Positions 20,640 through 30,496 of a stretch of DNA of 43,008 nucleotides are shown piece by piece (position 1 is the first letter of the stretch; the number at the start of each line of letters is the position of its first letter). This stretch comes from a virus. The notes under the pieces were generated by a model. That model ran no database searches. It saw only the letters and a list, made by a program, of their open reading frames with translations, and was not told where the DNA came from. Location: IMG/VR virus record IMGVR_UViG_3300021961_000195, positions 1-43,008 of that record. One strand, given 5' to 3'. The position numbers were made by a program, and so were the translations under genes.

Positions 20640-21944
20640 GTGAAGCGCAAACTGCTCGCCAATAACGTCGGCAGCGCTCTTTCCTCTTTACTGAATAACG
20701 GGCGGACTTTTTACGCCCCGTTTGCCGATGCCGGCAGTGGCTCGGTATCGCTCGTTGCATCGGGTGCCGGCGCATCCCAGGCGGCGACCTTTACCAGAGC
20801 GACTACTGCAACAACTGTAGATTCATCTGGCTTGATCGTCAGTGTGGCCTCTGGCGTTGCCCGTAGTTACTACGACCCTACGACTTTGGAGTATCGAGGC
20901 TATCTCGCGGAGGGGGCGAGGACGAATCTGCTGCTGCGCAGTGAGGAGTTTGATAACGCTTCATGGACAAAGACAGACACTACGATAACGGCTAACAGCA
21001 TTGTGGCTCCAGATGGAGCAACGACCGCTGATCTTATGACCGAGGGTTCTGCTGGAACCGCTAGGGTTGACCAAGCCGCGACAATAACCGCAAATGCAAC
21101 GGTAACTGTATCAAGATTCATAAAGAGGGGAGATACTGATTGGGTTCGCCTGGAGGTTTTTGAAACGGCGGTGGGCGGGAATAGAATCGACGGGTGGTTT
21201 AACCTTGCCACTGGCTCTGTTGGATCGGCGACCAACACCGGAACGGCAACCGGCGCATCTGTCTCAATCAAAGCGTATTCCAACGGGTTTTACAGGTGCA
21301 TTCTTTCCGGTGCCGTGAATAATGGCGCAACCGCTGTTACTTTCATGTCGGCCAGCGCCACCGCTAACGCATCAACATCAAGAGTCGCCAGTTCTACTCG
21401 TTACGAGTGGGGCGCACAGTTTGAAAACTCAGCCTCCTTCGCCTCATCCTACATCCCCACCACGACCGCTGCTGTTACCAGAAACGCGGACGCTTTAACC
21501 TATGACGCATCGAATTGGAACGCAACGGCTGGAACTTGTTACGCAGAGGCATCTTGTCAATGGACTGCAAGCCCACTGGGGATAATCATTGGGTCTGCTG
21601 CATCATCAACGATATACCCGCTTGGGGTTCAATTCGCGGCGGCTGCCACGACCGTCCAGACTAGAGACGGGACAAATAACATCGTTAAGTCCGGTCTTTC
21701 TAGTATGGCGACCGGAGTTAGGAAAAGAGCCGCGTCATGGGGCGCTGCCGGACTTTTGGCTGGTGGCGATGGTTTAGCAATGGCAACAGGCTCTTATGAT
21801 GGTAATAACAACGCCGGAACCGGCGCTATTGGGATAGGTTGTGACGACGCAAGCGCCGTCCGCAACTGGTTCGGCACCATCCGTAACGTCCGCATTTACT
21901 CCACCCAATTCACTGACGCTCAATTACAGGCTATAACTGCATAA
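20640..21944 (+). CDS. Phage head fibre/spike-like protein
   Basis: A 434-residue protein (GTG at 20640, GGGGCGG upstream). It carries the pattern RTNLLLRSEEFDNASWTK followed by APDGATTADLM, which I associate with the phage head spike/fibre domain and its concanavalin-like sugar-binding fold (also YIPTTTAAVTRNADAL). The rest is Thr/Ser/Ala-rich and beta-structured, ending with NVRIYSTQFTDAQLQAI, typical of such lectin-like domains. It could bind the host surface or polysaccharide. GC is visibly lower than in its neighbours and the gene is inserted between small head genes and the tail tube genes, suggesting exchange with other phages. Confidence 0.78.
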   Translation: MKRKLLANNVGSALSSLLNNGRTFYAPFADAGSGSVSLVASGAGASQAATFTRATTATTVDSSGLIVSVASGVARSYYDPTTLEYRGYLAEGARTNLLLRSEEFDNASWTKTDTTITANSIVAPDGATTADLMTEGSAGTARVDQAATITANATVTVSRFIKRGDTDWVRLEVFETAVGGNRIDGWFNLATGSVGSATNTGTATGASVSIKAYSNGFYRCILSGAVNNGATAVTFMSASATANASTSRVASSTRYEWGAQFENSASFASSYIPTTTAAVTRNADALTYDASNWNATAGTCYAEASCQWTASPLGIIIGSAASSTIYPLGVQFAAAATTVQTRDGTNNIVKSGLSSMATGVRKRAASWGAAGLLAGGDGLAMATGSYDGNNNAGTGAIGIGCDDASAVRNWFGTIRNVRIYSTQFTDAQLQAITA

Positions 21945-22519
21945 TGGCTGCCAGCAACGTACAGATCGCCAATCGCGCCCTGCAGAAGCTGGGTGCCGAG
22001 CGCATTTCCAGTCTGACCCAGGATGCGCCGAATGCTCGTTCGATGAACGCGGCTTTTGTGCGTGTCAGGGATTCGCTGCTGCGCAAATACACTTGGAGCT
22101 TCGCCATCAAGCGCGCGTCGATCGCCGCGGACGCGACCGACGAAACCATCCTCAACACCTGGAAGCGTTACACCAAGCCGAATGACTTTCTGCGGCTGAT
22201 ACGCGACGATGAAACGGGTGAATTTGTTGACTGGAAGATCGAAGGCGACTATATCCTGTCGTCCGACGCATCCCCGCTGCAGATTCGTTACATTGCGCAG
22301 ATCACGGACCCGACGAAGTTCGACTCTTTGTTTGATGAAGCGCTTGCCGCACTGCTGGCGCTGGAGTGCTTCACTGAGATAAAGGACGGCAGCGTCAGCG
22401 ACAAGGCAACCTACAAGCAGGATTACGAAGATACGATCGCGGAAGCCAAGAAAGTCGGCGCTATTGAAAAGGCCGCGCAGGAGTTTCCTGAAGACGAATG
22501 GTTAGCGGCGAGGCGCTGA
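21944..22519 (+). CDS. Tail tubular protein A (T7 gp11-like)
   Basis: A 191-residue adaptor that docks the tail to the portal. The opening NVQIANRALQKLGAERISSL (residues 5-24) and RVRDSLLRKYTWSFAIKRAS (about 39-58) are hallmarks of gp11-like proteins, as is the later IQIRYIAQIT-type segment (LQIRYIAQITDPTKFDSLF). Length agrees with the family. The ATG lies in the upstream stop (TAATG). It works with the gp12-like protein encoded next. Confidence 0.92.
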   Translation: MAASNVQIANRALQKLGAERISSLTQDAPNARSMNAAFVRVRDSLLRKYTWSFAIKRASIAADATDETILNTWKRYTKPNDFLRLIRDDETGEFVDWKIEGDYILSSDASPLQIRYIAQITDPTKFDSLFDEALAALLALECFTEIKDGSVSDKATYKQDYEDTIAEAKKVGAIEKAAQEFPEDEWLAARR

Positions 22520-22520
22520 C

Positions 22521-24803
22521 ATGGCTCGCGCCTCCCTCGTTCAGAACACCACGAACGCTGGCGAACTCAGCCCGTTGCTGCTGGGGCGGCAGGACATCGC
22601 CAAGTACAACAACGGGCTGTATGTCTGCCTGAACGGCATTCCGCTGACCCAAGGCGCGTGGACCCGCCGCCCCGGCACTGCCTACCTGCACCAGACTAAG
22701 TTCCACAATAAAGCCTCGCGGCTGTTCCCGTTCCAGTTCTCCGTCACGCAGACCTACGTTCTGGAGTTCGGCGAGAACTATATCCGGTTTTTTACCAGCC
22801 ATGGCATCCTGACCAATACGGCGCAAAGCATCACGTCGATCAGCAAAGCCAACCCCGGAGTTGTTACAAAAATCTCGCACGGCTACTCCAACGGCGATCG
22901 GTTGTTCCTGTCCAGCATCGTCGGTATGACGCAACTGAAGAACCGCGAAGTGGTCGTCACCAACACCGGGGCGGACACGTTTGAGTTGTACGACAGCGAC
23001 GGCAACGCGATCAACACCACGGACTACGACACATTCACTTCAGGCAACATGGCCGAGATATACGAGGTCACGACGACGATCGACGATCTTGAGTTGGACG
23101 AAGTGCGTGTGCTGCAGTCGGCGGATACACTTTACATCCTGCATCCGGATCACCCGCCGCAGACGCTGGTGCGCAACTCCGCCCTGTCGTGGACGCTTGC
23201 GGACATCGACTTTTTGGATGGCCCTTATGGCCCGGTCAACACAACGACCACTACGCTGTCGCCGGCTGCGGCTACCGGAACAACCACTATAACCGCCAGC
23301 GCCGTCACAGGCATCAACGACGATCAGGGTTTTCTGGCGACCGATGTAGGTCGGCTGATTCGCGCGCAGGAAAGCACCACCTGGGGCTGGGCGAAGATTC
23401 TGACTGTTGGATCAACCGTATCTGTTACGGCGGAAGTGTTTTCGACGCTGACCAACACCAACGCCAAGACTAACTGGCGGTTGGGTATTTGGTCTGACAC
23501 GACAGGCTTCCCGACATGCGGCACGTTCCACGAAGACCGGCTGTTCTTCGCCGGGGCGGCCACAACGCCGCAGCGGCTGGACGGCTCTAAGACCGGGCTT
23601 TACACGAACTTCGCCCCGTCCAGCACGGGCGGCACCGTGGCGGACGACAACGCGGTTGCGTTCACCATGAACTCGGACGACGTGAACGCGATAAAGTGGA
23701 TGGCGTCCAGCGAGAAAGGCATGCTGGTCGGCACGACCCGCGGCGAGTGGCAGGTTCGGCCGTCGACGCTGAACGAAGCGATCACCCCAACCAACATCTC
23801 CGCCAAGCCGTCAACCCGTCACGGCAGCGCCGACGTGGCGCCTGTGCAGGCCAACAACGCTGTGCTGTTTGTTCAACGTGCAGGGCGAAAGCTGCGGGAA
23901 TTGGCCTATGTGTTTGAAGCGGACGGATTCAAGGCGCCGGACATGACGCTGCTGTCCGAACACATTACCCGCCCGAGCGTTACTGAACTGGCCTACCAGA
24001 CGCAGCCACAAGCTATTGTGTGGGGTGTGCGTTCGGACGGCACCTTGTTGGGGTTCACCTACGAACGCGACCAGGACGTTGTGGCCTGGCATCGGCATGA
24101 ACTAGGCGGCTACAGCAACGCTGCACAGACGGCCATTCCGGTTGTCGAATCGGTTGCCGTGGTGCCGGCGCCGGACGCCAGCCGCGACGAACTCTACATG
24201 ATCGTGCAGCGTTACGTCAACGGCGGCACAAAGCGTTACGTCGAGTATCTGAGCAAGATATGGGAATACGGCGACACGCAGACCGAAGCGTTCCAGCTTG
24301 ACTGCGGCAGCACTGTGACGAACGGTTCACCGAGCGACACGGTAAGTGGCGTCTGGTGGCTGGAAGGCGAGACGATTACGCCGTATGTCGATGGCGCGCG
24401 GCACCCGGATGTGACCGTGGCGAACGGGTCGTTCACGCTAAACACCACCGCGACCATCGTGACGTGGGGTTACGCTTACAACAGCGACGGACAAATCATG
24501 CCGCTGGAAGGCGGGTCGCAGGACGGGACATCGCAGGGTAAGACGAAGCGCATCAACGAAGTCTCGTTCTGGCTGATGGATACGCTCGGTTTGAAGTACG
24601 GCCCAAGCGCTGACAATCTGACTGAGATTCTGGAAACACAGTTTGGCGACGACTTTGGAACAGCAACGCCACTGTTTACGGGGGTGCGGCGCAAACGGTT
24701 TGAAGGAAACTACGACTTGTTGGGGCAGGTTTACTGGCGCGCGGACGGACCGTTTCCGGCCACGGTGCTGTCGATCATGCCGAAGGTCAATGTCTCAGAT
24801 TAA
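22521..24803 (+). CDS. Tail tubular protein B (T7 gp12-like nozzle)
   Basis: A 760-residue beta-rich protein that forms the tail nozzle. The N-terminus (NTTNAGELSPLLLGRQDIAKYNNG, quoted here only in part as AGELSPLLLGRQDIAKYNNG) and the RRPGTAYLHQTKFH segment (about residues 51-64) are the standard signature, with QSITSISKANPGVVTKISHG marking the inserted beta domain. Length fits the family. It directly follows the gp11-like gene, the conserved order in podophages. The last 14 bases overlap the next gene. Confidence 0.93.
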   Translation: MARASLVQNTTNAGELSPLLLGRQDIAKYNNGLYVCLNGIPLTQGAWTRRPGTAYLHQTKFHNKASRLFPFQFSVTQTYVLEFGENYIRFFTSHGILTNTAQSITSISKANPGVVTKISHGYSNGDRLFLSSIVGMTQLKNREVVVTNTGADTFELYDSDGNAINTTDYDTFTSGNMAEIYEVTTTIDDLELDEVRVLQSADTLYILHPDHPPQTLVRNSALSWTLADIDFLDGPYGPVNTTTTTLSPAAATGTTTITASAVTGINDDQGFLATDVGRLIRAQESTTWGWAKILTVGSTVSVTAEVFSTLTNTNAKTNWRLGIWSDTTGFPTCGTFHEDRLFFAGAATTPQRLDGSKTGLYTNFAPSSTGGTVADDNAVAFTMNSDDVNAIKWMASSEKGMLVGTTRGEWQVRPSTLNEAITPTNISAKPSTRHGSADVAPVQANNAVLFVQRAGRKLRELAYVFEADGFKAPDMTLLSEHITRPSVTELAYQTQPQAIVWGVRSDGTLLGFTYERDQDVVAWHRHELGGYSNAAQTAIPVVESVAVVPAPDASRDELYMIVQRYVNGGTKRYVEYLSKIWEYGDTQTEAFQLDCGSTVTNGSPSDTVSGVWWLEGETITPYVDGARHPDVTVANGSFTLNTTATIVTWGYAYNSDGQIMPLEGGSQDGTSQGKTKRINEVSFWLMDTLGLKYGPSADNLTEILETQFGDDFGTATPLFTGVRRKRFEGNYDLLGQVYWRADGPFPATVLSIMPKVNVSD

Positions 24804-25212
24804 AAAGATCGTGCCATTTCGGCGCTGGCATGTGGCTTGGATGACGCCGAGCGGAGCAGTGCCGTATGACGCGGCGACGCTGATGGAGATGGAGCGGCAG
24901 AACAGCTGGACAGCCGTGGTCGACGGGGATCCGATCGCTTGCGGTGGGACGTTGAAGCAATGGCCGAGGCGGCATACGGCGTGGACCTATATGACCGCCA
25001 AGACCGGGCCGCACATGATGTTCTTGACGCGGACGGTAAAGGATGTGTTGAAGAAAGTGCCGGGCAGAGTAGAGATGACAGTGCGGTACGATTTTGAGCA
25101 GGGGCACCGCTGGGCAAGGATACTGGGATTTGAAGTGGAAACACCGAGATTGAAAAACTACGGGCCGGAAAGTGAAGATCACACCGGCTACGTGCGGTTT
25201 AACAAGGGGTAG
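24790..25212 (+). CDS. GNAT-fold-like internal virion protein (T7 gp13-like position)
   Basis: A 140-residue protein beginning MSQIKKIVPFRRWHVAWM. It follows the nozzle gene at the place of T7 gp13, an internal virion protein with a GNAT-like fold. Helix-strand pattern MTAKTGPHMMFLTRTVKDVL and the RYDFEQGHRWARILGFEVE end, recalling the GNAT core where HRWARILGFE is the last strand-helix unit, support the comparison. The ATG at 24790 overlaps the previous gene; a longer in-frame start lies deep within it and is rejected. Whether it has acetyltransferase activity cannot be told. Confidence 0.78.
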   Translation: MSQIKKIVPFRRWHVAWMTPSGAVPYDAATLMEMERQNSWTAVVDGDPIACGGTLKQWPRRHTAWTYMTAKTGPHMMFLTRTVKDVLKKVPGRVEMTVRYDFEQGHRWARILGFEVETPRLKNYGPESEDHTGYVRFNKG

Positions 25213-25215
25213 GCT

Positions 25216-25737
25216 ATGGCAGCAGCACTTCCGTTTGTGATGGCAGCCTCGGCGGTTATTGGAGCCATCGGGGCCATTCAGCAGGGCAAGGCGGCGAAGG
25301 CGGCTGCCGACTACAATGCGGCGATCAACATGCAGAACGCCGAAATTGCACGCCGGGATGCGGCAGCCCAGGCGGCGCAGAGCCAGCGCGAAGGCTACCT
25401 GCGGCTCGGAGCCATACGCGCAGCGCAAGGCAAGAGCGGCGGCGCAGCAAGTGAAGGTAGCGTGCTGGACGTGCTGGGCGATCAGGCGGCGCAGAACGAA
25501 CTGGAACGGCAGAACATCGTGTATCAAGGCGAGCAGCGCGCCCGAGGCTACATCAACACGGCCAATCTGGATACGTTCAGCGGCAAGCAGGCGCAGAAGG
25601 CAGGTTATCTGAAAGCAGGCACTGAGCTGCTGAGTGGCGGGGCAAATGCTTACGGCGCTTACGGGAGAACCCTGCCGAAGACTAACGGCGGCTACAGTGA
25701 CTTCGTAAGCGGCTACAACTCCAGGAACTACGGATAA
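25216..25737 (+). CDS. Internal virion protein (T7 gp14-like)
   Basis: A 173-residue protein with an N-terminal hydrophobic helix (LPFVMAASAVIGAIGAIQQG, about residues 5-24) and a long Ala/Gln-rich helix (AAQAAQSQREGYLRLGAIRA). This matches gp14-like ejection proteins that insert into the outer membrane when DNA is delivered. A glycine-rich tail ends it. GGGG lies before the ATG at 25216, and its stop overlaps the next start (TAATG). Confidence 0.82.
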   Translation: MAAALPFVMAASAVIGAIGAIQQGKAAKAAADYNAAINMQNAEIARRDAAAQAAQSQREGYLRLGAIRAAQGKSGGAASEGSVLDVLGDQAAQNELERQNIVYQGEQRARGYINTANLDTFSGKQAQKAGYLKAGTELLSGGANAYGAYGRTLPKTNGGYSDFVSGYNSRNYG

Positions 25738-27275
25738 TGCCCAAGCTCCCAACCAGAAGTGCAGACCTCGGCGGCAGCGTCATCTCCGGCGGCCGGCAGG
25801 CAACCGCTACGGACTTCGGTGCGGTCGACCTGACGGGTGCCGTGCGCGCGGTGCAGCGCGTCGGCAACGAAATCATCCAGACCAAAGAGGAAGACGAGAG
25901 CCGGAAGGTTCTGGTCAGCCAAGCGGAGATACGCGCCAAGTACGCGAAGCGACTGGACGAGGCGGCCACCAGTGGCGAGGACGTTGGCAAGATTCGGCAG
26001 GAGCTGGACAACGATCTGGCGAACGTCACGGCGAACCTGGAGACGCGCAAGGGTGCTGAGACAGCCGCCCTGCACGCCGCAAACACCGGGTCGATATTCG
26101 ACAATCAGGCGAACCAGATTGCAGTGCAACGTGCCACGTTGACGGCGCGGGTGGAGGGTGGCAAGTTTCTGAATAGCACAGGCGCCATTCTGGCGACCAA
26201 TCCCGGTTATCTGCCGCAGGCGGAGCAGGACGTGGACGCATTTGTGGCTACGCTGTCGAAGGTGTCGCCGGAGCAACGCGCCGTCATTGCCAACGATCTG
26301 AAGCAGAATCTGAACGTAGCCGCTGCCATGGCGCAGGCGCGCATTGATCCGGAGGGCATCAAGACTGCTCTGGAAGGCGGTCAGTTTAACATGACTCCGC
26401 AGCAGCGCTCACAAGTCATCCATCAGGCGGAGACGACTATACGAGCGAAGCGGGCGGACGAGCGACTGGCCCGTGCCGAGGAAAAAGAGAAGCGCCGCGA
26501 ACTGAGCGATCAGGCGCGGGATGAATACTTCAAGAACATAGTCAAGGGCAAGACCGACCTTACGGCGATGGTGAATGACCCGCGTCTGGATGTGACCGAC
26601 CGGGAGCATTTGATTGTGTTTGCTGAAGCGCGGGCGAAGGCGGGCGCAGCTGCGGAGCGCAGGTCGAACCAGACCGTGAAGAACAACCTGTGGCTGCAGA
26701 TTTCCAATGGCGAAATCCGCAACAATCAGCCAATCATCGACGCGGTGAACCGTGGCGACCTGAACATTCAGGACGCCGACTACTTGAACGCCAAGGTTGC
26801 CAATCAGAAGGACGAGAACAACCGCAACTTCAGCCAGCGACTGGGGGCCAGGATGCAGACCGTGATCGGCGCCATGCGGTCATCGCCAGAGTATCAGGCG
26901 CAACCTGAACTGGCCGCGGCGATCCAGTTGCAGATGGCCGCCGATGTGGAGCGCCGGTCGTCCGAACTGCGCAAGCAGAATACTTCGCCGGATGTGCTGC
27001 TCGACCCGGATTCCAAGGATTACTATTTTACGCCGAGCCGCATCAAGCAGGTCGCCAGCGACGTGAAGCAGCAGATGCAGGACACCTTATCGCCCGCCAC
27101 TCGCGTTACGTCGCAAGCGGACTATGACGCCCTGCCGGACGGCACGCCTTACATCGACTCCAACGGCACCCGTGGTGTTAAGCGCGGGGCGGCTAAGAAA
27201 CCTGCGGAGCCGGCCACAAAACCGATGGGGTTTGATGTAACCAAAGGCGGCCTGACGCTGCCGGGTAGTCGATAA
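25737..27275 (+). CDS. Internal virion (ejection) protein, 512 residues
   Basis: A long, charged, mainly helical protein (MPKLPTRSADLGGSVISGGR...) resembling podovirus internal core proteins in position (T7 gp15-like). Coiled-coil-prone stretches include DERLARAEEKEKRRELSDQA and the helix around RRSSELRKQN. The C-terminus is low-complexity and lysine/proline-rich before a final hydrophobic strand. It probably forms part of the core stack inside the capsid and of the transenvelope channel. The start overlaps the upstream stop (TAATG). No enzyme motif is visible. Confidence 0.8.
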   Translation: MPKLPTRSADLGGSVISGGRQATATDFGAVDLTGAVRAVQRVGNEIIQTKEEDESRKVLVSQAEIRAKYAKRLDEAATSGEDVGKIRQELDNDLANVTANLETRKGAETAALHAANTGSIFDNQANQIAVQRATLTARVEGGKFLNSTGAILATNPGYLPQAEQDVDAFVATLSKVSPEQRAVIANDLKQNLNVAAAMAQARIDPEGIKTALEGGQFNMTPQQRSQVIHQAETTIRAKRADERLARAEEKEKRRELSDQARDEYFKNIVKGKTDLTAMVNDPRLDVTDREHLIVFAEARAKAGAAAERRSNQTVKNNLWLQISNGEIRNNQPIIDAVNRGDLNIQDADYLNAKVANQKDENNRNFSQRLGARMQTVIGAMRSSPEYQAQPELAAAIQLQMAADVERRSSELRKQNTSPDVLLDPDSKDYYFTPSRIKQVASDVKQQMQDTLSPATRVTSQADYDALPDGTPYIDSNGTRGVKRGAAKKPAEPATKPMGFDVTKGGLTLPGSR

Positions 27276-30200
27276 TGGCGTTTGTTGCCCCAGCTGAAGA
27301 CCTGGCGCCCGCGCCGCCGCAGACCGCCCGCACGATGTTCGGCGACCCGATCATGGGCGGCACGCCTACGCCGCCGCGCCGGGCGCAGAGCATCAGCGAA
27401 GCCTTCGTCTACGGTCTGCAGAGCAGCGCCACCGGCCTTGCCGTGCGCGGCAAGATGCCGGAAGGGGAACTCAGCCCGGACGCCCCGTGGTATGCCCGTG
27501 CGGCAGCTGGTGCCGCGGGCGTTGTAGCCGATCTGCCGCTGTCCGTGGCTGCTGCGGTCCCGGCGGCTGCCGGCGGCCCGATCGCCGCTGGCGCGGCAGC
27601 ATTCGCCGCCCCCATGGCGCTGCGGGAAGCTCTGATCGAAGCCTACGGCAACAACCACGCCTCGTCCTTTGAGGGCGTGTGGGAAATTACCAAGGCGGCG
27701 CTGAAGGGCGGCGTCAAGGGCGGTATCATTGGCGGGGCTACCATGGGCGCTGGGCGCTTCGTGGGGGGCGTTTTGCCCGCTACCGTCGGCGCTACTGCCC
27801 GTGGCGGGGCTGCGCTGGGCGCGGAACTGACGACCCTGACTACGACTGCCGCCGCGCTGGAAGGCCGGATGCCGACCTCGCAGGAGTTTCTGGACAACGC
27901 GATCTTGTTGGGCGGGCTGAAGGGTGCGGTCAAGATGGCCGGAGGCTTGCGCAACATCTACGCCGAAACCGGCAAGACGCCGCCGGAAGTGCTGCTGGAC
28001 GCCAAGAAAGACCCGGCCATCAAGGTCGCCTTGGAAAAACAGGAGATGCCAGAAGCCTACCGCCAACTGGCTGTGGAAGAACGCATCAAGGCCGCAATGG
28101 CGGAAGACCAACGCCCGCAGCTGGTGCAGGAACTGATGCGCCAGGCAAAAGACCCGGAGCAGCCCCTGCAGATGGATCCGGTGCGCTATGAATACATCAC
28201 GGACGCGGAGACGGCCCAAGGCGTCATCCGGGCCACAGCGGAAGCCTACCGGGCCGAAGTCGAAGTCCAGCGCCGCGGCACCGTGCCGACGACCGCCTCA
28301 CTGGCCGAGGGCATCCGGATGGTGGAGACAGGCGAACTGACCGCCCGCACCATCGGTGAGGGTGCTAACAGTTCGGAAATCGCCGCCCGCGCGCTGCTGA
28401 CCAAGGGTGCGGCGGAGCATGCCAAGAGGCTTGCCGAGCAGATGCCCGCCGACCCGGCCGCATGGTCGCCGGAGATGAAACTGCAGATGGCCGCCGCGCT
28501 GGAACGGGTCGGCCTGTTCTACGGCGAACTGGCTGGTGCGGGTGCCGAAGCTGGCCGCGCGCTGCAGATGCTGCGGGAAATCAAGCGGAACCCCGACATG
28601 CTGGGTGACGCTGAAGCGCTGGTCAAGCTCTACGAGCGCAAGGGCAACTTCAACGACATCGCCACGATCGTCCGGCAGCTGAAAGACCCGGAGCAAGTGC
28701 GCCGCTTTGCGCAGGACTTCCAGAAGGCTACGACGACCGAGAAAGTCATCGAAGCGTGGAAGGCGAGCATCCTGTCCGGCCCGCTGACCCATCTGGCGAA
28801 TATGATGGGCAACTCCGTCAAATGGGCTGTGGAAGTGCCTGAAGCGGCCCTTGCAGCCACGCTGACCGCCGCCCAACGTAAGCTGGCTGGCGACCCGCTG
28901 ACCATGGCTCAATTCAAGGCCCGTGCCCTGTCGCCTCTGCTGGGCATTCAGTTGGGCGCAAAGGACGCCTTGACGGTCGCCAGTGCGGTGCTGCGGTCGG
29001 ACACCCTGCAACTGGATAAGGCTGACATCTACCGCACCGCCATTGAAGGCAAGAAGGGTGAAGTGATACGCACGCCGTTCCGGCTGCTGCAGGCGGAGGA
29101 CGCGTTGTTTCGCATACCGGCGCAGCGCGCCAAGGCGTATGAGCTGGCCGTCGATCGAGTGGTCAAGGAAGGGCTGCATCCGGACACCAAGGAAGCACAA
29201 CTGCGCATCGCCGCCTACACCGACCAGCCCGTTCTTGGACTGACTGCCAAAAAAGCGGCCGAAGTGTCGAAGTTGATTGAAGACGCAGGCGGGGAAGCCG
29301 TGTTTGCCCAGCGCCTCGGCCCGCGCCTGGAGACAGCGCAGCGGGCCATTGCCGGCCACTGGATGCAGGCCGTGGTGCCGTTCGTCCGCACCCCGGCGAA
29401 TCTGGTGTCCTGGGCGGTGCAGCACACTCCCGGCATGAACCTGATGTCCAGCCGCTGGCGCGCGGACTTTGCCGCGGGCGGCGAAGCGCGGAACAAAGCC
29501 ATCTCCCGTGTCGTGATCGGCACCGGGCTGACCATGGCCGCCATGTCGCTGACTGAGGGCGGCATGCTGACCGGCGGGGGGCTGTTCGATACTGAAATGT
29601 CGCGCACCAAAGCAGGTGCCGGGTGGCAGCCCTACAGCATCCGGATTGGCGATGAATACTACAGCTATCAGCGTATGGAGCCGGTCGGCAAGGTGCTGGG
29701 TATTGCTGCGGACATGATCGAACTGATGCAATCCAAGAAACTTGACGAAGCAGACGTAGGTAAACTTAGCGCCATGCTGGTGCTGATGTTTGGCAACGCC
29801 ACGGTCAGCACCACGTATCTGTCGGGGCTGGCCAACACCATGAACGCGGTGCTGGACCCGGATCGCTACGGCGAACGGCTGGTCGAAGGCTACGCCTCCA
29901 GCCTGGTGCCGAAGATCATCGGGCAGAGTGTTGCCATTGCGGACCCGTACCGGCGGGAAGTGTCCGGCGCGCTGGACGCCATCCAGAGCCAGCTGCCGAT
30001 CTTCAGGGAACAACTGATGCCGAAGCGGGACGTGTGGGGTCAGCCGTCGGAGAACAACCGCTGGTTCAACGTCATGCCGGTGGCCACGACCAAAGTGTCC
30101 GCCGACAAAGTGAAGACCGAGGCGGTGCGTCTGTCGATCGCCATTGCGGACGCGCCGAAGTCCGTGATCGAACGCGGGCCGCTGAAGCCGAGCGACAAGA

Positions 30201-30496
30201 AGATCGAATTGACCGACGTGGAGCGGGACATCTACCGGCAGGTTGCCGGCGGCAGCGCCATGGAAATCCTGCGCCCGATTGTGAACGCGCCGGACTGGGA
30301 GCGCACTCCGGACTTCGCCAAGGCCAAAATTTATCAGATAGTTTTGGAACGCACCCGCAAGCAGGCGCAGTGGGCCGCGTTGCCACCCGATGCGGAAGGC
30401 CGCGAGAAGATACGGCGCAAGGTCGTTGACACCATTACCAGTCAGACTGAAGCAGTGAGCAAACCGGCGGAGCGGCGCGTGAGGGCTGACCAATGA
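27275..30496 (+). CDS. Large internal virion / DNA ejection protein, 1073 residues
   Basis: The largest gene, in the place of T7 gp16. The N-terminal 250 residues are rich in Ala/Gly with hydrophobic runs (AAAVPAAAGGPIAAGAAAFA; GGIIGGATMGAGRFVGGVLP) that could enter the host membrane. The rest is helical and charged. I do not find the lytic transglycosylase active-site pattern that T7 gp16 has, so peptidoglycan cutting must lie elsewhere or be missing. One hydrophobic segment near AVVPFVRTPANLVSWAVQ might also be membrane-active. It starts in a TAATG overlap and ends in an ATGA overlap. Confidence 0.85.
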   Translation: MAFVAPAEDLAPAPPQTARTMFGDPIMGGTPTPPRRAQSISEAFVYGLQSSATGLAVRGKMPEGELSPDAPWYARAAAGAAGVVADLPLSVAAAVPAAAGGPIAAGAAAFAAPMALREALIEAYGNNHASSFEGVWEITKAALKGGVKGGIIGGATMGAGRFVGGVLPATVGATARGGAALGAELTTLTTTAAALEGRMPTSQEFLDNAILLGGLKGAVKMAGGLRNIYAETGKTPPEVLLDAKKDPAIKVALEKQEMPEAYRQLAVEERIKAAMAEDQRPQLVQELMRQAKDPEQPLQMDPVRYEYITDAETAQGVIRATAEAYRAEVEVQRRGTVPTTASLAEGIRMVETGELTARTIGEGANSSEIAARALLTKGAAEHAKRLAEQMPADPAAWSPEMKLQMAAALERVGLFYGELAGAGAEAGRALQMLREIKRNPDMLGDAEALVKLYERKGNFNDIATIVRQLKDPEQVRRFAQDFQKATTTEKVIEAWKASILSGPLTHLANMMGNSVKWAVEVPEAALAATLTAAQRKLAGDPLTMAQFKARALSPLLGIQLGAKDALTVASAVLRSDTLQLDKADIYRTAIEGKKGEVIRTPFRLLQAEDALFRIPAQRAKAYELAVDRVVKEGLHPDTKEAQLRIAAYTDQPVLGLTAKKAAEVSKLIEDAGGEAVFAQRLGPRLETAQRAIAGHWMQAVVPFVRTPANLVSWAVQHTPGMNLMSSRWRADFAAGGEARNKAISRVVIGTGLTMAAMSLTEGGMLTGGGLFDTEMSRTKAGAGWQPYSIRIGDEYYSYQRMEPVGKVLGIAADMIELMQSKKLDEADVGKLSAMLVLMFGNATVSTTYLSGLANTMNAVLDPDRYGERLVEGYASSLVPKIIGQSVAIADPYRREVSGALDAIQSQLPIFREQLMPKRDVWGQPSENNRWFNVMPVATTKVSADKVKTEAVRLSIAIADAPKSVIERGPLKPSDKKIELTDVERDIYRQVAGGSAMEILRPIVNAPDWERTPDFAKAKIYQIVLERTRKQAQWAALPPDAEGREKIRRKVVDTITSQTEAVSKPAERRVRADQ

